Numbered from the stretch's first letter, positions 22,800 through 33,868 are shown. The stretch: 64,000 nucleotides of DNA from Viola odorata (GCA_963691705.1 OY829544.1:41871917-41935916), one strand, 5' to 3'. The notes: generated by a model from the letters alone, not told the origin. Translations and numbers: made by a program.

Positions 22800-23600
22800 A
22801 TTTGTAATTAACTTAACGTAATTACATGATTAGAGTAGGTTTTCGTAATTACGAAATTTAAGTAGCTTTACGTGAATTGTAGTTCATTGTTACGGATTAT
22901 GAGTACTTCCGTAAATGGAACTTCATAATTACATAACACATAACTAAAATTTACTTAAAGCTACTTAAATTACGTAATTACGGAAATCCATGTTAGTTAC
23001 GACTTCTGCAACTCAACTATCTGTAATTAACTTAGATTTCTGTAGTTTAAGTACCTTTACGTGAATTTTAGTTTATCGTTATGGATTATGAGTACTTTGG
23101 TAAGTGGAACTTCATAATTATGTAATGCAAACTAAAATTTATGTAAAACTACTTAAATTTTGTAATTACGGAGATTTAGTAACATTATAACTTCACAACT
23201 CAAGTACACAATTAAAGTAAATGACTTAGATTTCCGTAATTACACAATTGAAGTACCTTTACATGAATTTTGAGTTCACCATTATAGATTATTAGTACTT
23301 CCGCAAATGGAACTTTTCATAATTACGTATCGCGGAATTCAAATTTATATAAAGCTACTTAAATTACATAATTACGTAACTTTAGTAACGCTACGAATTC
23401 TACAACTCAAGTATTCGTAACTAAGTTAAATTTACGTAATTTAAGTAGCTTTACGTAAATTTTAGTCTATTGTTACAGATTATGAGTACTTCAGTAAATG
23501 GAACTTTAAAATCTCATAACATTGAACTAAAATTCACGTAAAGCAACTTAAACTACGTAATTATGAAAATTTAGTATTGTTACGAATTCTGCAACTCAAG
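22800..23600. repeat. Satellite-like tandem repeat, about 190-bp unit, four copies
   Basis: The anchor 'gattatgagtacttc.gtaa' recurs at 22895, 23084, 23287 and 23478, giving spacings of 189, 203 and 191 bp. Each unit also has 'agtagctttacgt.aattttagt' and several GTAATTAC palindromes, and copies differ at many sites. No ORF is present. It directly follows the foldback element. Confidence 0.75.
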
Positions 23601-24480
23601 AATAGTGTCTATTTTGCGTCTTGGGCAAGATGTAGGCAAAATAGTGTTGAAATCAGTCAAATAGCTTATTTTCCAAATCACCTCTTTCATGCCTTATCTA
23701 CCGATAGGGGAAATAATAAACACTCTAATTAATGGTATCAATATCTAAAATACATTCAAAATGATAAGAAATAATACTAAAATCCAATTTAAAACCGAAT
23801 AAAAAATAAAATTGACGATTTTTATCTTCATTTGATATTTTTTCCAGACATAATGGTCAATTTCTCTAATTGGCCAATTTCTCATATGAAGTAAGTAGCA
23901 GCTGCAATTCTAGGAATCTTATCTATTAACTACAAACAAATGTTCTAATATAATCAGGGACAAAGATGCATGTTTAGTCTTTCAATGTCACCATAAATGA
24001 TTGAGAAGCTATCAATTTTTTTACTCAATTCCAATCCCTTGAGGTGGTAATTCGACAAGAATCTTCCAAAAAGGCAAAGTACCGTGAGGTTCAAAGGTTT
24101 GACAGTACTGGTACTGCAAGAGAAGGTTTCATTAGCAAATTAAAGACGCACACCTATGTAATACAACACGGTGATTTCTAGTACGACTTCATTATGGTGA
24201 CTTTACCTTAAATTGACCGTTGGATCAAAAGAAGTAAATTATAGCCATCCAAATAAATAAATAAATGTAATTTTAGTTTTATTTAAATGATTTTCTTTAT
24301 AAAAAAATTAAAACTCCACGTTTGTATTTCCAAATAATTTGATTAAACCAACACGATCAAAAGAACGATAAAAAACAATCATTCTCTTTGTTCTTTCAAA
24401 CAAATGATTCCCCAATCTCTCCATAAACCCTATCTCCTCGTTACGTCGTTTTACCGTCTCTCAAACTCGTTCCATCATTG
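23601..24480. other. Intergenic, no feature recognised
   Basis: AT-rich sequence with no coding or repeat signal that I can support. Confidence 0.5.
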
Positions 24481-24486
24481 TTCTAA

Positions 24487-24518
24487 TCTCTTCTCTTCTC
24501 TTCTCTTCTCTTCTCTTC
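24487..24518. repeat. TCTTC microsatellite
   Basis: About six tandem copies of TTCTC lie in a pyrimidine-rich stretch some 40 bp before the ATG of the small spliced gene at 24559, consistent with a plant 5' leader. Confidence 0.8.
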
Positions 24519-24558
24519 CCAACACAGTAACGCTAACAAGTCGAGGAAGGAGATCATC

Positions 24559-25365
24559 ATGTGGCCGGTAGATTATTTTACTTAATCAAATCCTTGTTAT
24601 CCTAGGTCGTTCAATTTTACTATTGCGTTTCTGCTCTTCTGTTCGACATTACTTGTGTTGTATTCACGATCAATAAGCCCCAATTATGTTTCCCTTTTCA
24701 ATTGAGAGCTACCGTAGCTTTTTAGTTTCTATAACTTGCTAAGTAGGTCGAGTGGGTTTTGTTCTAGAATGTATTTGTTGATTGGATTCTTTGATTTTTG
24801 CATTATTATTTGTGATCAGGTGCACACACTGTGGCATTAATTCAAAGCCCACTCTGATCACACTTGTGGGATTGTGATTGTCATGATGAATGTATGGTTA
24901 TATTTGTAGTTTTCTATATTGAGTTGTCAAATGTTCTCTGGAAATAGGTCAAGTAGAAAATAAGGAATATCTTATCTTTCAGTATGTTTGCACCGATTAA
25001 CAAGCACTTTAACTTTTCAGTAACGTGCATTCTATTCTATTGCCATATTTGCATTTGAGTGCTTCATGTGGTCATTCTCCGTCTGACTATAATGTGTGAT
25101 TCGTAATTTTTCAACTTCTGATGGTACACTTTTCCATGTTTGAAAATTGGAATTGTACAGGGAACATTGAGAGATTTGTCCAAGAGAACGCTGAATTATC
25201 CTCTAACTCTAGTAGAGCAGGTCTATTTTCTCAACTATGTGAAATTACTAGCTGGATACTTATATATATACAATGGGTGTTGAAGATGGTCTTGAAGATC
25301 AACAATCTACGGTAAAATGTACAGGGTGTTGGAGATGGATTAGAGCATCATTGGTTGAAGGATAA
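24559..25365 (+). pseudogene. Small spliced gene or remnant, MWP/GTLRDLSKRT protein
   Basis: ATG TGG CCG at 24559-24567 meets a donor (GTAGAT), and a canonical acceptor (TTGTACAG) ends at 25160. The joined frame continues GTLRDLSKRTLNYPLTLVEQ from 25161, then LNYVKLLAGYLY. A +1 shift near 25275 is needed to reach MGVEDGLEDQQSTVKCTGCW, which runs to a TAA at 25363. The pieces read like one conserved small protein of about 70 residues, with a Cys pair (CTGC) near the end. I do not recognise a named family. The frameshift suggests a decayed copy, unless another splice site restores frame. A CT-rich leader precedes the ATG. Confidence 0.4.
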
Positions 25366-25607
25366 TTAGTTCATGAGTTGTTCAAAATTTTGACAAGTAC
25401 TATCTAGAATATTTATGTTGTGAATCTTTATTTAAAGGGTTAATAATATTTTGGACCTTATACTCGTCAAAAACTATTATAATGGACCCTGCATTAACTT
25501 TGAGGCTATAATAGACCTTGTACTCACAAAAACTACTACCTTCTGTTAACACGTGCATATTCTTCTGTCAAACGCTTACGTGGTTTTAATTTTTTTCACT
25601 TTCTTTC

Positions 25608-26135
25608 TGATGGGTGTCGAGTCCGTAAAAACAATTTATGAATACATACAAAAGATTGCAAATAGTGGTAAGAGGTTCGATCCATAGAGAATGGATAGAC
25701 TTAAAATAAGATAAAAGACCAGACTTAAACACTTAGGTGGGTGGGGGGTTGTGTTCTTGGCCAAGAAACAGGTCAGGAACAAATAGTCAGAAAAAAAGGT
25801 TCCTAGTAAAGGCTAAAGAAAAGTTACGATTCATAAGTATTCGATCATTGATATACAAATAATCCTTTCTAGTCTACAAAATTGCTATAGAATCAAGGTA
25901 CGCTTATGACTCCTACTTCCCTCCTGTATCAAAACCATCTCAGGTACGCGTAGAGATGATTCCTAATCAACTAGCACCTTGTTGGTTAAAGTGTTTACTA
26001 AAATTGATTGATTATTGAATAGGGGGAGACAATTCTAAGCCTCGGCACCTCGGTTGTCAATTGGGGCCTCAACCTAAATACTATTCTCTACTAGAGATAC
26101 TCAGGGCTAATTCGTGATAGATCCTTCAGCGCTAG
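25608..26135 (-). mobile_element. Athila-like LTR fragment
   Basis: It starts TGATGGGTGTCGAGTCCG and matches the split LTR at 1882-5709 in the 'gtggtaagaggttcgatccatagagaa' zone, a 'cttggccaag' motif and 'cggttgtcaattgggg' near 26050. It breaks off around 26135. No internal region or primer site is attached. It cuts into sequence at 25430-25607 beginning GGGTTAATAATATTTTGGAC, which resembles another MITE end. Confidence 0.6.
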
Positions 26136-27190
26136 TTTGTCCATAGTTATCAGAACCGGATCGGACAACAAACCGGAAATGAAAATTTTCTGGTTCAACC
26201 GGGTTCGACCGGATTGTAAATGTTGAACCATTTTGAACCGTTCAATCTTATATGATTGAATCGGATAAAACCGGATTGAGCCGACCGGTTTTTATACTGT
26301 AGCATTTTATAATATATCAAAATAAAATATCAAGTAGATCAAAAGTTAAAAAATAAAGAAACAATCCAATATTCAAATGAAATGATATTCAAAGTTCAAA
26401 CACACTTGTTCATTAAGAGACATTTGTACCATGTAACAAAAATAAAATCATACGAACTAGCATGCTATATGTTAATTTTATCACTCATAAAATTCATTTG
26501 AAATTAAACATGTATTATAATTAAAGGAAAAGAGCTAAGCCACAAAACAGAAGAGAAATTAGAAAATAGATGAAAATTAAATTTTGAATATAACTCCATC
26601 TTCATCATGATAAAAGAAATGTAATTAACCAAGTGAGATCTTTATAGATTAGCGAATTACGATACTAATTACCTCTATCCAAGAAAATTATACAAATAAT
26701 ATTTATTATAAGCATGAATGTTTTTCATGTAAAACATATTTACAAGAACAAAAAAAGAGTAAATTAAACACACAAAATTTAAAATTTTCTAAAATATTTA
26801 TTTTCTTGAAAATATAGTATTAAACTATTAATATGTGTATGTATGCAGATTATATTTTGCATCACCTTCACCCTTATAATTTTGAACTCTTTTGTAAGTC
26901 TTTAAATTGTTCTATCTTTTATGTAATTTATTAATTAATATAACTCCTCAATTTTTTTTGTTTTATATATATTTTATTTGCACCCCTTCTATGTAAATCC
27001 TTTTAGTGTGCTACAAGTCCACGAAGTTAATGGGCTTTGATCCAAGAAAAAAAGAAAAATGATAATGAGCTATTAGTAATAAAAACCCTTAAAAACAAAA
27101 ATAAACAATCTCCCTCAGTCCTTCCCATCAAATTCACTCATTTCTCCCTTCTCTCTCTCACGTAAAAACCCAACCTTTTTTGAGAAACAT
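26136..27190. other. AT-rich intergenic sequence with AACCGG-rich start
   Basis: From 26150 to 26300 the sequence repeats variants of 'aaccgg' (GAACCGGATCGG, GGTTCAACCGGG, GATTGAGCCGACCGG). This resembles the ends of some plant hAT-like MITEs, but I could not define both ends. The rest to 27190 is AT-rich without a supported gene. Confidence 0.35.
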
Positions 27191-27196
27191 AAAGAC

Positions 27197-27674
27197 TGAT
27201 AACTATAGAAGCAATTCCAGGGGCGTTTTTGTCCTTACACCCAGCGTCAAGGCCGGAACACTGTAGCTCCCACCGGGCGTCCACCTCTGTGGCTACCGCG
27301 GTGAATCCTGGGATGGTCGACATCAGCACGCGGGGGGGGGGGGGGGGGGGGGGGGGTCTCACACGTTATCCCATCCCAGGTAGGACATGACGTCACACAA
27401 GGAACTTGGGCGTTATCTTCCCTAGATAACGCCCACCCCCTAGAAATAACACTCATATTTTGCCTATAAATACCTCACCATTCAAGGTGAAAAGGTAAGC
27501 CTAAGATTGCTAGTCGAACCCCTGCCATCCTAAATAACCATACTGACTTAAGCATCGGAGCGTCTACTCCGGAGACCCCCTCCAGCGCTTTGCAGGTACA
27601 CCGGACGACAAGGATATAGATTCCGAACGACCATTTTCCTCACCTACCCCTCCCTAGAAGTCCGAATCTTATCA
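27197..27674 (+). mobile_element. Element A 5' LTR (Tat/Grande-like)
   Basis: A 478-bp LTR starts TGATAACTATAGAAGCAATT and ends ..CTTATCA directly before the primer site. Its start, the ATGGTCGACATCAGC block near 27314 and its end align with element B's LTR (reverse orientation). A CRE-type TGACGTCA lies at 27388 and a likely TATA box (CTATAAAT) near 27463. The upstream flank is AAGAC (27192-27196); the partner 3' LTR lies beyond the window, so the duplication cannot be checked. Confidence 0.75.
27332..27356. repeat. Run of 25 guanines
   Basis: The LTR of A carries an uninterrupted G run here. The matching site in element B's two LTRs (32046-32053 and 47215-47222, as C on the plus strand) is only 7-8 bases long, so the tract expanded in this copy. 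The proline-rich minus-strand ORFs around it come from the run and are not genes. Confidence 0.9.
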
Positions 27675-27696
27675 AATTGGTGCTTTCATTGAGAGC
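27675..27696 (+). other. Element A primer binding region
   Basis: AATTGGTGCTTTCATTGAGA directly follows the LTR. The same sequence, reversed, borders element B's 5' LTR at 46751-46772, so this is the family's conserved primer site region. I do not assign the tRNA. Confidence 0.65.
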
Positions 27697-27760
27697 TTTG
27701 GTTTAATTAAGTGAGCGTCCTTAATAACCAAGCTCTGTTTTTTCTGGAAATCGAAGGATC

Positions 27761-29631
27761 ATGGCTTCTGATTCAGAATCTACACCTCCTCATCCCCACG
27801 ACGTTCTTTTTGCTCCTCGTAGGGAGCTTTTTCCTTCTACTTCTGTCAATATTCCTACCGTGGTACAGGGAACTCCTTCTGGGCAAACAGATTTCCTCTT
27901 TGGACCAACAACGGGAATATCATTCCCCCAGATGACTACTCCACCTTCCCAAATGGCTGGATCTAGTTTTTCTACTCCCCCACCGATGGGATCTGTGATC
28001 GATAGCGTAAACAATCCTTGGGCGAACTCTTTGTTAGCTCTGCGTGCCCAAGTGGACCAGTTGACCGCATTAGCTGCTGGATCGACTCCCAATGCCTCGG
28101 GATCGACTATTCCCCCTCATTTGATATTTACTTTTACCCCGTCTATTGTCACTGATCGGCCGTTATCACCTCAGCAACACGGGGGCACCCCGTTGACCCT
28201 GCCCATGACGACGGCCCCCATCAACTTTGCTCAACTCGTTCACGGACGGGCGGAACCTCCCGGGTCGCACGCGCGGGAAATCCCCATATCTCAAGAGGAA
28301 CATTGGCATGACGAATATAGAGATCGTTGGGATGAAAGATGAGATGAAATGGTTAGGGACGTATCCCCCAGACGCAGTGAAAGATCAAGTAGTAGGAGAT
28401 ATCGAACTCGCTCACCAAGAAGTTGCAGCCGATCCCCCAGACGACACCACGCACCTGATCCTCAAGGCCAGAGGCATCATCTAGAAATTTCTCCTCCCCG
28501 TCATCCTCGTGAAATCCTTGATGATAACGCAGGTCACCCGTTCAGCTATCGCATAAGGCATCCAGAGTCAGTCGGCACGTGAAACTCCCTACGAAGTCTT
28601 ATGAGGGCACAAAGGATCCCATCTCTCACCTTAACAAGGTGAAAGACTTTGTACAGTTCCAAACTCACAGCGATGCGGCCTTGTGCCAGATATTTGTCAT
28701 GACATTATCAGGAGTCGCACGTCTTTGGTTTGAAGGACTCCCGGCCGGATCCATTGATAGTTTTTCGCAGCTGGAAGCTAAGTTTCGAAGCCGGTTCAGC
28801 ACTAATGTTCCCATTAGGAAGTCTGTTGCAGCCTTGTTCGATATACACCGAGGGCCCTAGGAATCTCTGAAAGAGTTCCTTAGATGTTTCGATATGGAGA
28901 TGTCGTTAACGCCAGGTGTCACCATTGATTTCGCTGTGGAGGCCTTGAAGCGAAACTGTTGTTATGGAAAATTACGGGACACGTTAATGGTGGACCCCCC
29001 AACGACTTTGGACGCGCTAAGGTTGAAGGCTCATAATTACGCAAGGATAGAGGAGGAAGAAAACAGGGATAACATTCGAAATGTGCCACAAAACGCGCCC
29101 AACGCTCCTAGTGCACTTACCAGCACGACCCTTGACGCCCATGCCATCGACTATTACGCCCAACGAAAAGATCATATCCCTAGAGCCTCGAACCGGCAAA
29201 GAGGCAACTCTTCAAGGGGAAGACCCGACAACTTCCCCACTCAGCGACAAGCAGATTCGCCTAAGGGCCATGTCTATGACCTTGATCTTCCTTCCCTTAT
29301 ACTTCCGAGAGCGGAAATCTTAGCAATCGTTCAACAACGAAATCTGCCTATCCGTTATCCAGCCCCTATGAAATCTGGGGTAATTATGAGAGGAAGAGAA
29401 AACACTTTTTGTAAGTTCCACAAAGTCAAGGGACACTCCACAGACGTGTGCAGAGAGTTAAAGTTGGCGATAGAACGTCTAGTGGAAGAAGGGTATCTCA
29501 GAGAATTCGCCACCAAGGCAAGAGAAGAAGCCAGGAATAACCCGACGAATAGGGCCCAGACAGCAGACAAGCGTCTCCTCACACCCCAGGAGACGACGCT
29601 GCTCCTAGTGGGAGAGTTAGGGAAGCGTTAG
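27761..29631 (+). pseudogene. Element A gag (Tat-type)
   Basis: The N-terminal part (27761-28342) is Pro/Ser/Thr-rich. After an in-frame TGA at 28340 comes an arginine-serine segment (SERSSSRRYRTRSPRS, about 28383-28440), like an SR domain. A frame change near 28555 leads to the gag core (SYEGTKDPISHLNKVKDFVQ, LSGVARLWFEGLPAGSI, LEAKFRSRFS). A TAG at 28858 replaces the Gln of RRPQE seen in element B. The zinc knuckle is CKFHKVKGHSTDVC, the Cys-His-His-Cys form common in Tat elements. The gene is decayed by stops and one shift. It matches element B's gag along its whole length. Confidence 0.85.
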
Positions 29632-29750
29632 CAATCCATGATGAGGACATTTCCATCATCAACATCATAGCTGGGGGTACACCGTATCTCGATGAGTTTG
29701 TGCCGTTAACGCCCACCACTTGAGAGAAGCATAAACGTGAAGGCGCGTTA

Positions 29751-31607
29751 GTGAAAAATGAAGCAATAAGCGCTCTAGATCGAATGGTGTTGACCTTCTC
29801 CGAGGAAGACGAGAAAGATGTTGTTTTTCTGCATAACGATGCGTTAGTGGTCACACCAATTATTGGCAACCATGGATTCAGAAGAACTCTTATCTATAAC
29901 AGCAGCGCGGTATATTTATTTTCATTGGAGGCTTACAACCACATGAAACGTCCCACCAGCGAACTGACACCTTACAAAAAGCCAATAATTGGGGGGGTAG
30001 ACTTCCTATCCTAGTGACGGGAGTCACCTTGCTGCGTATATACTTCAGAGAGGACACGTCCAAAAGATTAGAAGAATTGTTGTTCTTGGTTGTAGACCTT
30101 ACCTTGCCATATAACGCCATACTCGGACACCCATTCCTCAATCATTTCGGTGCAGCGATATCCCAAAAACACTTGAGGTTGAAGTATCCCTCTTGGGATG
30201 GAGTGGTCTTAGTTAAAGGTGATCAAAAGTTGGCAGCCGAGTGTTACTTGCTCATGACGCAAAAGAGTTGTGACAGGTATGTATGTGTGACGGCGGATCC
30301 TTTCGAACAGAAAGAAGAAAAATGCACCCAGCCAGTGGACAAGATGGTACCCATCCCCGTTAATGGGGTAAGAGAGGCAAACTTCCTAGTTAGCGAAAAG
30401 CTAAGCCCGGAAGAGAGCATGCAGCTAGCTCGGTTGTTAAACAAATGCAAAGGAGAATTCACATGGAAACCCGCGAACATGCCTGGTATCTCGCAAGAGG
30501 TAGCAGAGCATCGACTTAACGTTGATCCCTGTATCAAACCAGTCCAACAGAAGCGACGAGCATTTTCGATAGAAAAGGCAATCGCCATTGACAAGGAGGT
30601 GTCAAAACTTCTAGATGCAGGTTTCATCCAAGAAGTCCAATATCTGACTTGGCTAGCCAATCCCGTCCTCGTTCCAAAGCCCAACGAAGAGTGGCGAATG
30701 TGTATTGATTTAATTGATCTAAATGATGCCTGTCCTAAGGATTGCTATCCGCTCCCTCGAATCGACCAATTAGTCGACCAAACTGCCGGATATGCCTATT
30801 TGAGTTCTTTAGATGCCAACTCCGGATATCATCACATTCCCATGGCCGTCGAAGACGAAGAAAAGACCGCCTTCATTACCCCAAAGGCCACATACTGTTA
30901 TACGACGATGCCGTTCAGACTAAAAAATGCTGGGGCAACCTTTCAGCTTATGACAAACAAGGTGTTTGAGGAACAAATCGGAAAGAAAGCAAAAGCCTAT
31001 GTGGACGATTTGTTGGTCAAGAGCCGAAGCTTTGAGGACCATCTAGCAGACTTGGAAGAGATTTTCAACGTTATGAGAAAGTATAAGATGAAGCTGAACC
31101 CCCATAAATGCATGTTCGCATTTGAAACGGGTAGGTTCTTAGGATATGTAGTCAGCCAGAAAGGCATTCAGCCTAATCTGTCGAAGATCAAAGCTATTCA
31201 CGACATGATATCCCCCCGAACCGTCAAGGAAGTGCAAAAGCCCACAGGGCGCGTTATCTCTCTAGGACGGTTTATTTCCAAACAAAGGGAAAGATGCCTA
31301 CCCTTCTTCAAGGTTATACGTAAAAAGACCCCCTTTGGATGGACAAAAGAGTGTGAAGAAGCGTTTATGGGCCTAAAAGCTTATCTCTCATCTGATCTGG
31401 TGTTGAAAAGATCAGAGCCGGGCGATACTCTATACTTGTACCTCCGTGTCGCCGACGAAGTGGTTAGTGCTATCCTTGTGCGAGACGACAACCACGTCCA
31501 CCACCCCGTGTACTTCGTTAGCTATGTTTTGAAAGATGCTGAGCTGTGATATAAAGGATGCTGATTTGGGCCATTGAACTTGAACAATTTGGGCTACCGT
31601 ATAAAGC
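29751..31607 (+). pseudogene. Element A pol, protease and reverse transcriptase (first part)
   Basis: The protease region (29751-30014) has RRTLIYNSSAVYLFSLEAYN where element B has IDNGSAVNLFSLEAYN; the catalytic Asp is Tyr and the Gly is Ser, so it should be inactive. A shift leads to a 511-codon ORF (30014-31549) with Tat-type reverse transcriptase: WRMCIDLIDLNDACPKDCYP, LSSLDANSGYHHIP, and the active site KAYVDDLLV. Near 31540 the frame breaks and part of the RNase H/connection region is missing. WAIELEQFGLPYKAR is still readable up to 31611. Element B interrupts it here; the gene resumes at 55376. Confidence 0.88.
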
Positions 31608-31612
31608 CCGAC

Positions 31613-32199
31613 TGTTAAGATTTTATCTCTTATGCGATCGGGGTGTTGACTTCCATTGGTCGGAGTTGCTGTAGTTGCTGTCGAACTCACCTGCAAGGCG
31701 CCGGAGGGGGGGCTCCGACGTAGACACTCCGATGCTTAAGTCAGTAAGCGGTTTTAAAAATAGCAGAGGTTCTAGAAGGCAATCTTAGGCATACTTGATG
31801 TTTTTCATTAAGGGGTATTTGTAGGCAACTGGAGGCGATAGCTGGACGTAAGGGCGATATCCAGGTGAGACGTCGCTCCTGATGACGTCACGGGCGATAC
31901 CTGAACCCGACGTCATCAGCGATACCTGAGGTAACGTCAAGGTTGATGTCTCCGATGAGGGTACCGGGGGCGATACCTACGATCATGTCGGGGGCGATAG
32001 CTCTATAGGTCCTTGGGATGGGATGATGCCGTGCGTTAAGAGATGCGTGAGACCTCCCCCCCGCTGATGTCGACCATCCCAGTAAACGCTTCAAGGTCTG
32101 GTAGCGATAGCTTAGATGTCCGACAAGGCTCGTGGGACTCCCTCTTCGGCAAGGGTCATAATTACAGAAATGCCCTTAGGATTGCCTTAATGGTTATCA
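31613..32199 (-). mobile_element. Element B 3' LTR
   Basis: A 587-bp LTR (plus-strand ends TGTTAAGATTTTATC and ATGGTTATCA) borders the target duplication CCGAC (31608-31612), whose partner is at 55371-55375. It equals the other LTR (565 + 22 bp, interrupted by element C) in length and differs at about 12 sites by my count. It contains repeated GGCGATA(C/G)CT motifs and five ACGT cores between 31840 and 31950, including TGACGTCA at 31883. Confidence 0.88.
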
Positions 32200-32985
32200 T
32201 AAGCCCAACTGAAAACGAGCCCGAGTGTTTACCAAGGGCTGTCATTCCCTGTCCATGTCTGGAATCTTAGGTGAGGGTCCTGCCCTCACAGGTTATCAAG
32301 GAACCAGTGAGAGACGCCACTATCCCGCCTGTAGCCGTTAGGGCGTCGCTTTCGCCTAGCGATATTATTCTGCCTGATCCATCAGTAGGGCTTAGAAGGT
32401 TGTAAATTTGTTTATGCCGTAGGAGAGCTACTGACGGGCCAATTTTGACACCACCGCGGATTGCGACCAGGTCATATCATAGGCTTGCATACGTTCCGGG
32501 TTCATCAATCCTTTTGGGTGAACTGCAAACATATAGAGGAGATAGGTATTCATGGAGGAATTAATAAACTTTGTACTTACAGGGATTTTGAGATAACGCG
32601 GGCTATGTCTTTCCTTTCCGCTTAAGGAAACAGCGATATTGACGTGGGTTTATGCCATCAGCTGCCTACGATTTGCGCGGCTTTATACCACTAGATACCT
32701 GCGATATCGACGAGGCTTTACGCTGCTAGGAGCTACCTGCGACATCAACGCGGCCTTATACTGTGGATACCGACAACCGTATGGATTTTACGTCATGGCC
32801 ACCTGTAATATCGTGCCTTTTGGCATTTTTCAAGATTCTATCTCGTACCTTGTCGAATATCTGTATCGTTGGTAGTATACGAACGTCGACCTTCATTTCC
32901 GTTTCAGGTCCATCGGCCTTCGAAGGTAACGGGACAACTCGTCTTTTGAGGACCTCCTTTTTTCCCAAGGCCCTTTTCTCGGAGC
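32200..32985 (+). other. Element B spacer between 3' LTR and antisense gene 1
   Basis: No coding content. The LTR-adjacent GCCCAACTGAAAACGAG motif recurs at 33579, after antisense gene 1. The stretch 32400-32980 would be the upstream region of antisense gene 1 and includes the short tandem repeat described separately. Confidence 0.5.
32628..32775. repeat. 33-38 bp tandem repeat upstream of antisense gene 1
   Basis: Units of the form 'cctgcgatatcgacgcggctttatac..ctaggata' begin at about 32665, 32698, 32736 and 32770, with a degenerate unit before them (GCGATATTGACGTGGGTTTA). Each has a GCGAYAT core. They sit about 215-360 bp before the TATA-like box at 32986. Confidence 0.6.
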
Positions 32986-32993
32986 CTATAAAT
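32986..32993 (+). promoter_or_regulatory. TATA-like box of antisense gene 1
   Basis: CTATAAAT lies 57 bp before the ATG at 33043, a normal distance for a TATA box with a short leader. Confidence 0.5.
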
Positions 32994-33042
32994 CAGGGGG
33001 CTTTCTCCACCCACGCTCTCCTCATCTTTGGCAATTCGCATC

Positions 33043-33420
33043 ATGGATCATTTGACTAAAAATTTTCTCCTTTCCAAGGGCCACACTCTCAAGAACCTTA
33101 ATGATGGTGACGTCGGGTTTCTGGAGAACATGCTGGTCAAGACTTCCGAGGACATCCTGGAGCTGCAAGGGATGCTGACCCCACTCTATTCCAGGCTGGG
33201 AGCCACGTCTCTGGAGGATTTCAGTCCTTTAGAGAGCGTGTCGAGGTTGGCCACCTCCATCGCTCGGATTCAGGTGGTAATCGCCATGCTGCAGCAGCGC
33301 AAGGACATGCTGGGGTGTTGCTTGAAGGGGATGAGGGTCACCTCTGCTGACCTGACTCTGGTCATGGACTCTCTGAGAGACATTCCCGAAGTTCCCGAGG
33401 ACGCTGGCTCTGATGCCTGA
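33043..33420 (+). CDS. Element B antisense gene 1, small helical protein
   Basis: A 125-aa ORF starts MDHLTKNFLLSKGHTLKNLN and ends PEDAGSDA. It lies opposite in strand to B's gag-pol, next to its 3' LTR. Heptad-like Leu/Ile spacing (VSRLATSIARIQVVIAMLQQ) suggests a helical, possibly coiled-coil protein. There is no signal peptide or membrane segment, and I know no family. The TATA-like box at 32986 and an AATAAA at 33494-33499 frame it as a transcription unit. The ORF is unbroken although B's gag-pol is broken. I chose the ATG at 33043 because the track to the left has only non-ATG codons. Confidence 0.55.
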   Translation: MDHLTKNFLLSKGHTLKNLNDGDVGFLENMLVKTSEDILELQGMLTPLYSRLGATSLEDFSPLESVSRLATSIARIQVVIAMLQQRKDMLGCCLKGMRVTSADLTLVMDSLRDIPEVPEDAGSDA

Positions 33421-33805
33421 CGGCGGTGGCTCCCTTTGAGCATTTTTTCTTTTCTCCTAGTTATGCGGCTGTATCTTTCGGCCATTAGGCCATAATAAAT
33501 TGCTTTCGTTGTGCCGTTAATCACTGTTCTTCTTCTTTAATACGTCCTTTGTCTTTTTTCGATTGGAGGCATTCTCAGCCCAACTGAAAACGAGTCAGTC
33601 ACTGGACGGTTTCCCCATTAACCGTTCCACATTAATTCTGCGCCGCCACCTCCTTGTCCGCCGATTAGGCTAACTTTTGGTTTTCCTCGATCTGGGGGAG
33701 ATTTCAACAGGCGTGACTGTAAATCTAGATTTGTACTCCAGGTTGTACGCGTGTCAGTTCTCAAAAGTCGTGTTGGGAGATCAAAAGCTTTTCCCCCTCT
33801 TTTGG

Positions 33806-33815
33806 CTATTTAAAG
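33806..33815 (+). promoter_or_regulatory. TATA-like box of antisense gene 2
   Basis: CTATTTAAAG lies 63 bp before the ATG at 33869. Confidence 0.45.
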
Positions 33816-33868
33816 GGATCCTTTCCCTCCTTTCTGTTCATCTTCTTATTCAGATCGCCTGTGATCTC

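Noticed and set aside
22800..23600. Regular repeats considered as a CRISPR array
   Set aside because: Units are about 190 bp, diverged along their whole length, and the genome is plant nuclear.
27138..27456. Proline-run ORFs on the minus strand
   Set aside because: They are translations of the 25-G tract.
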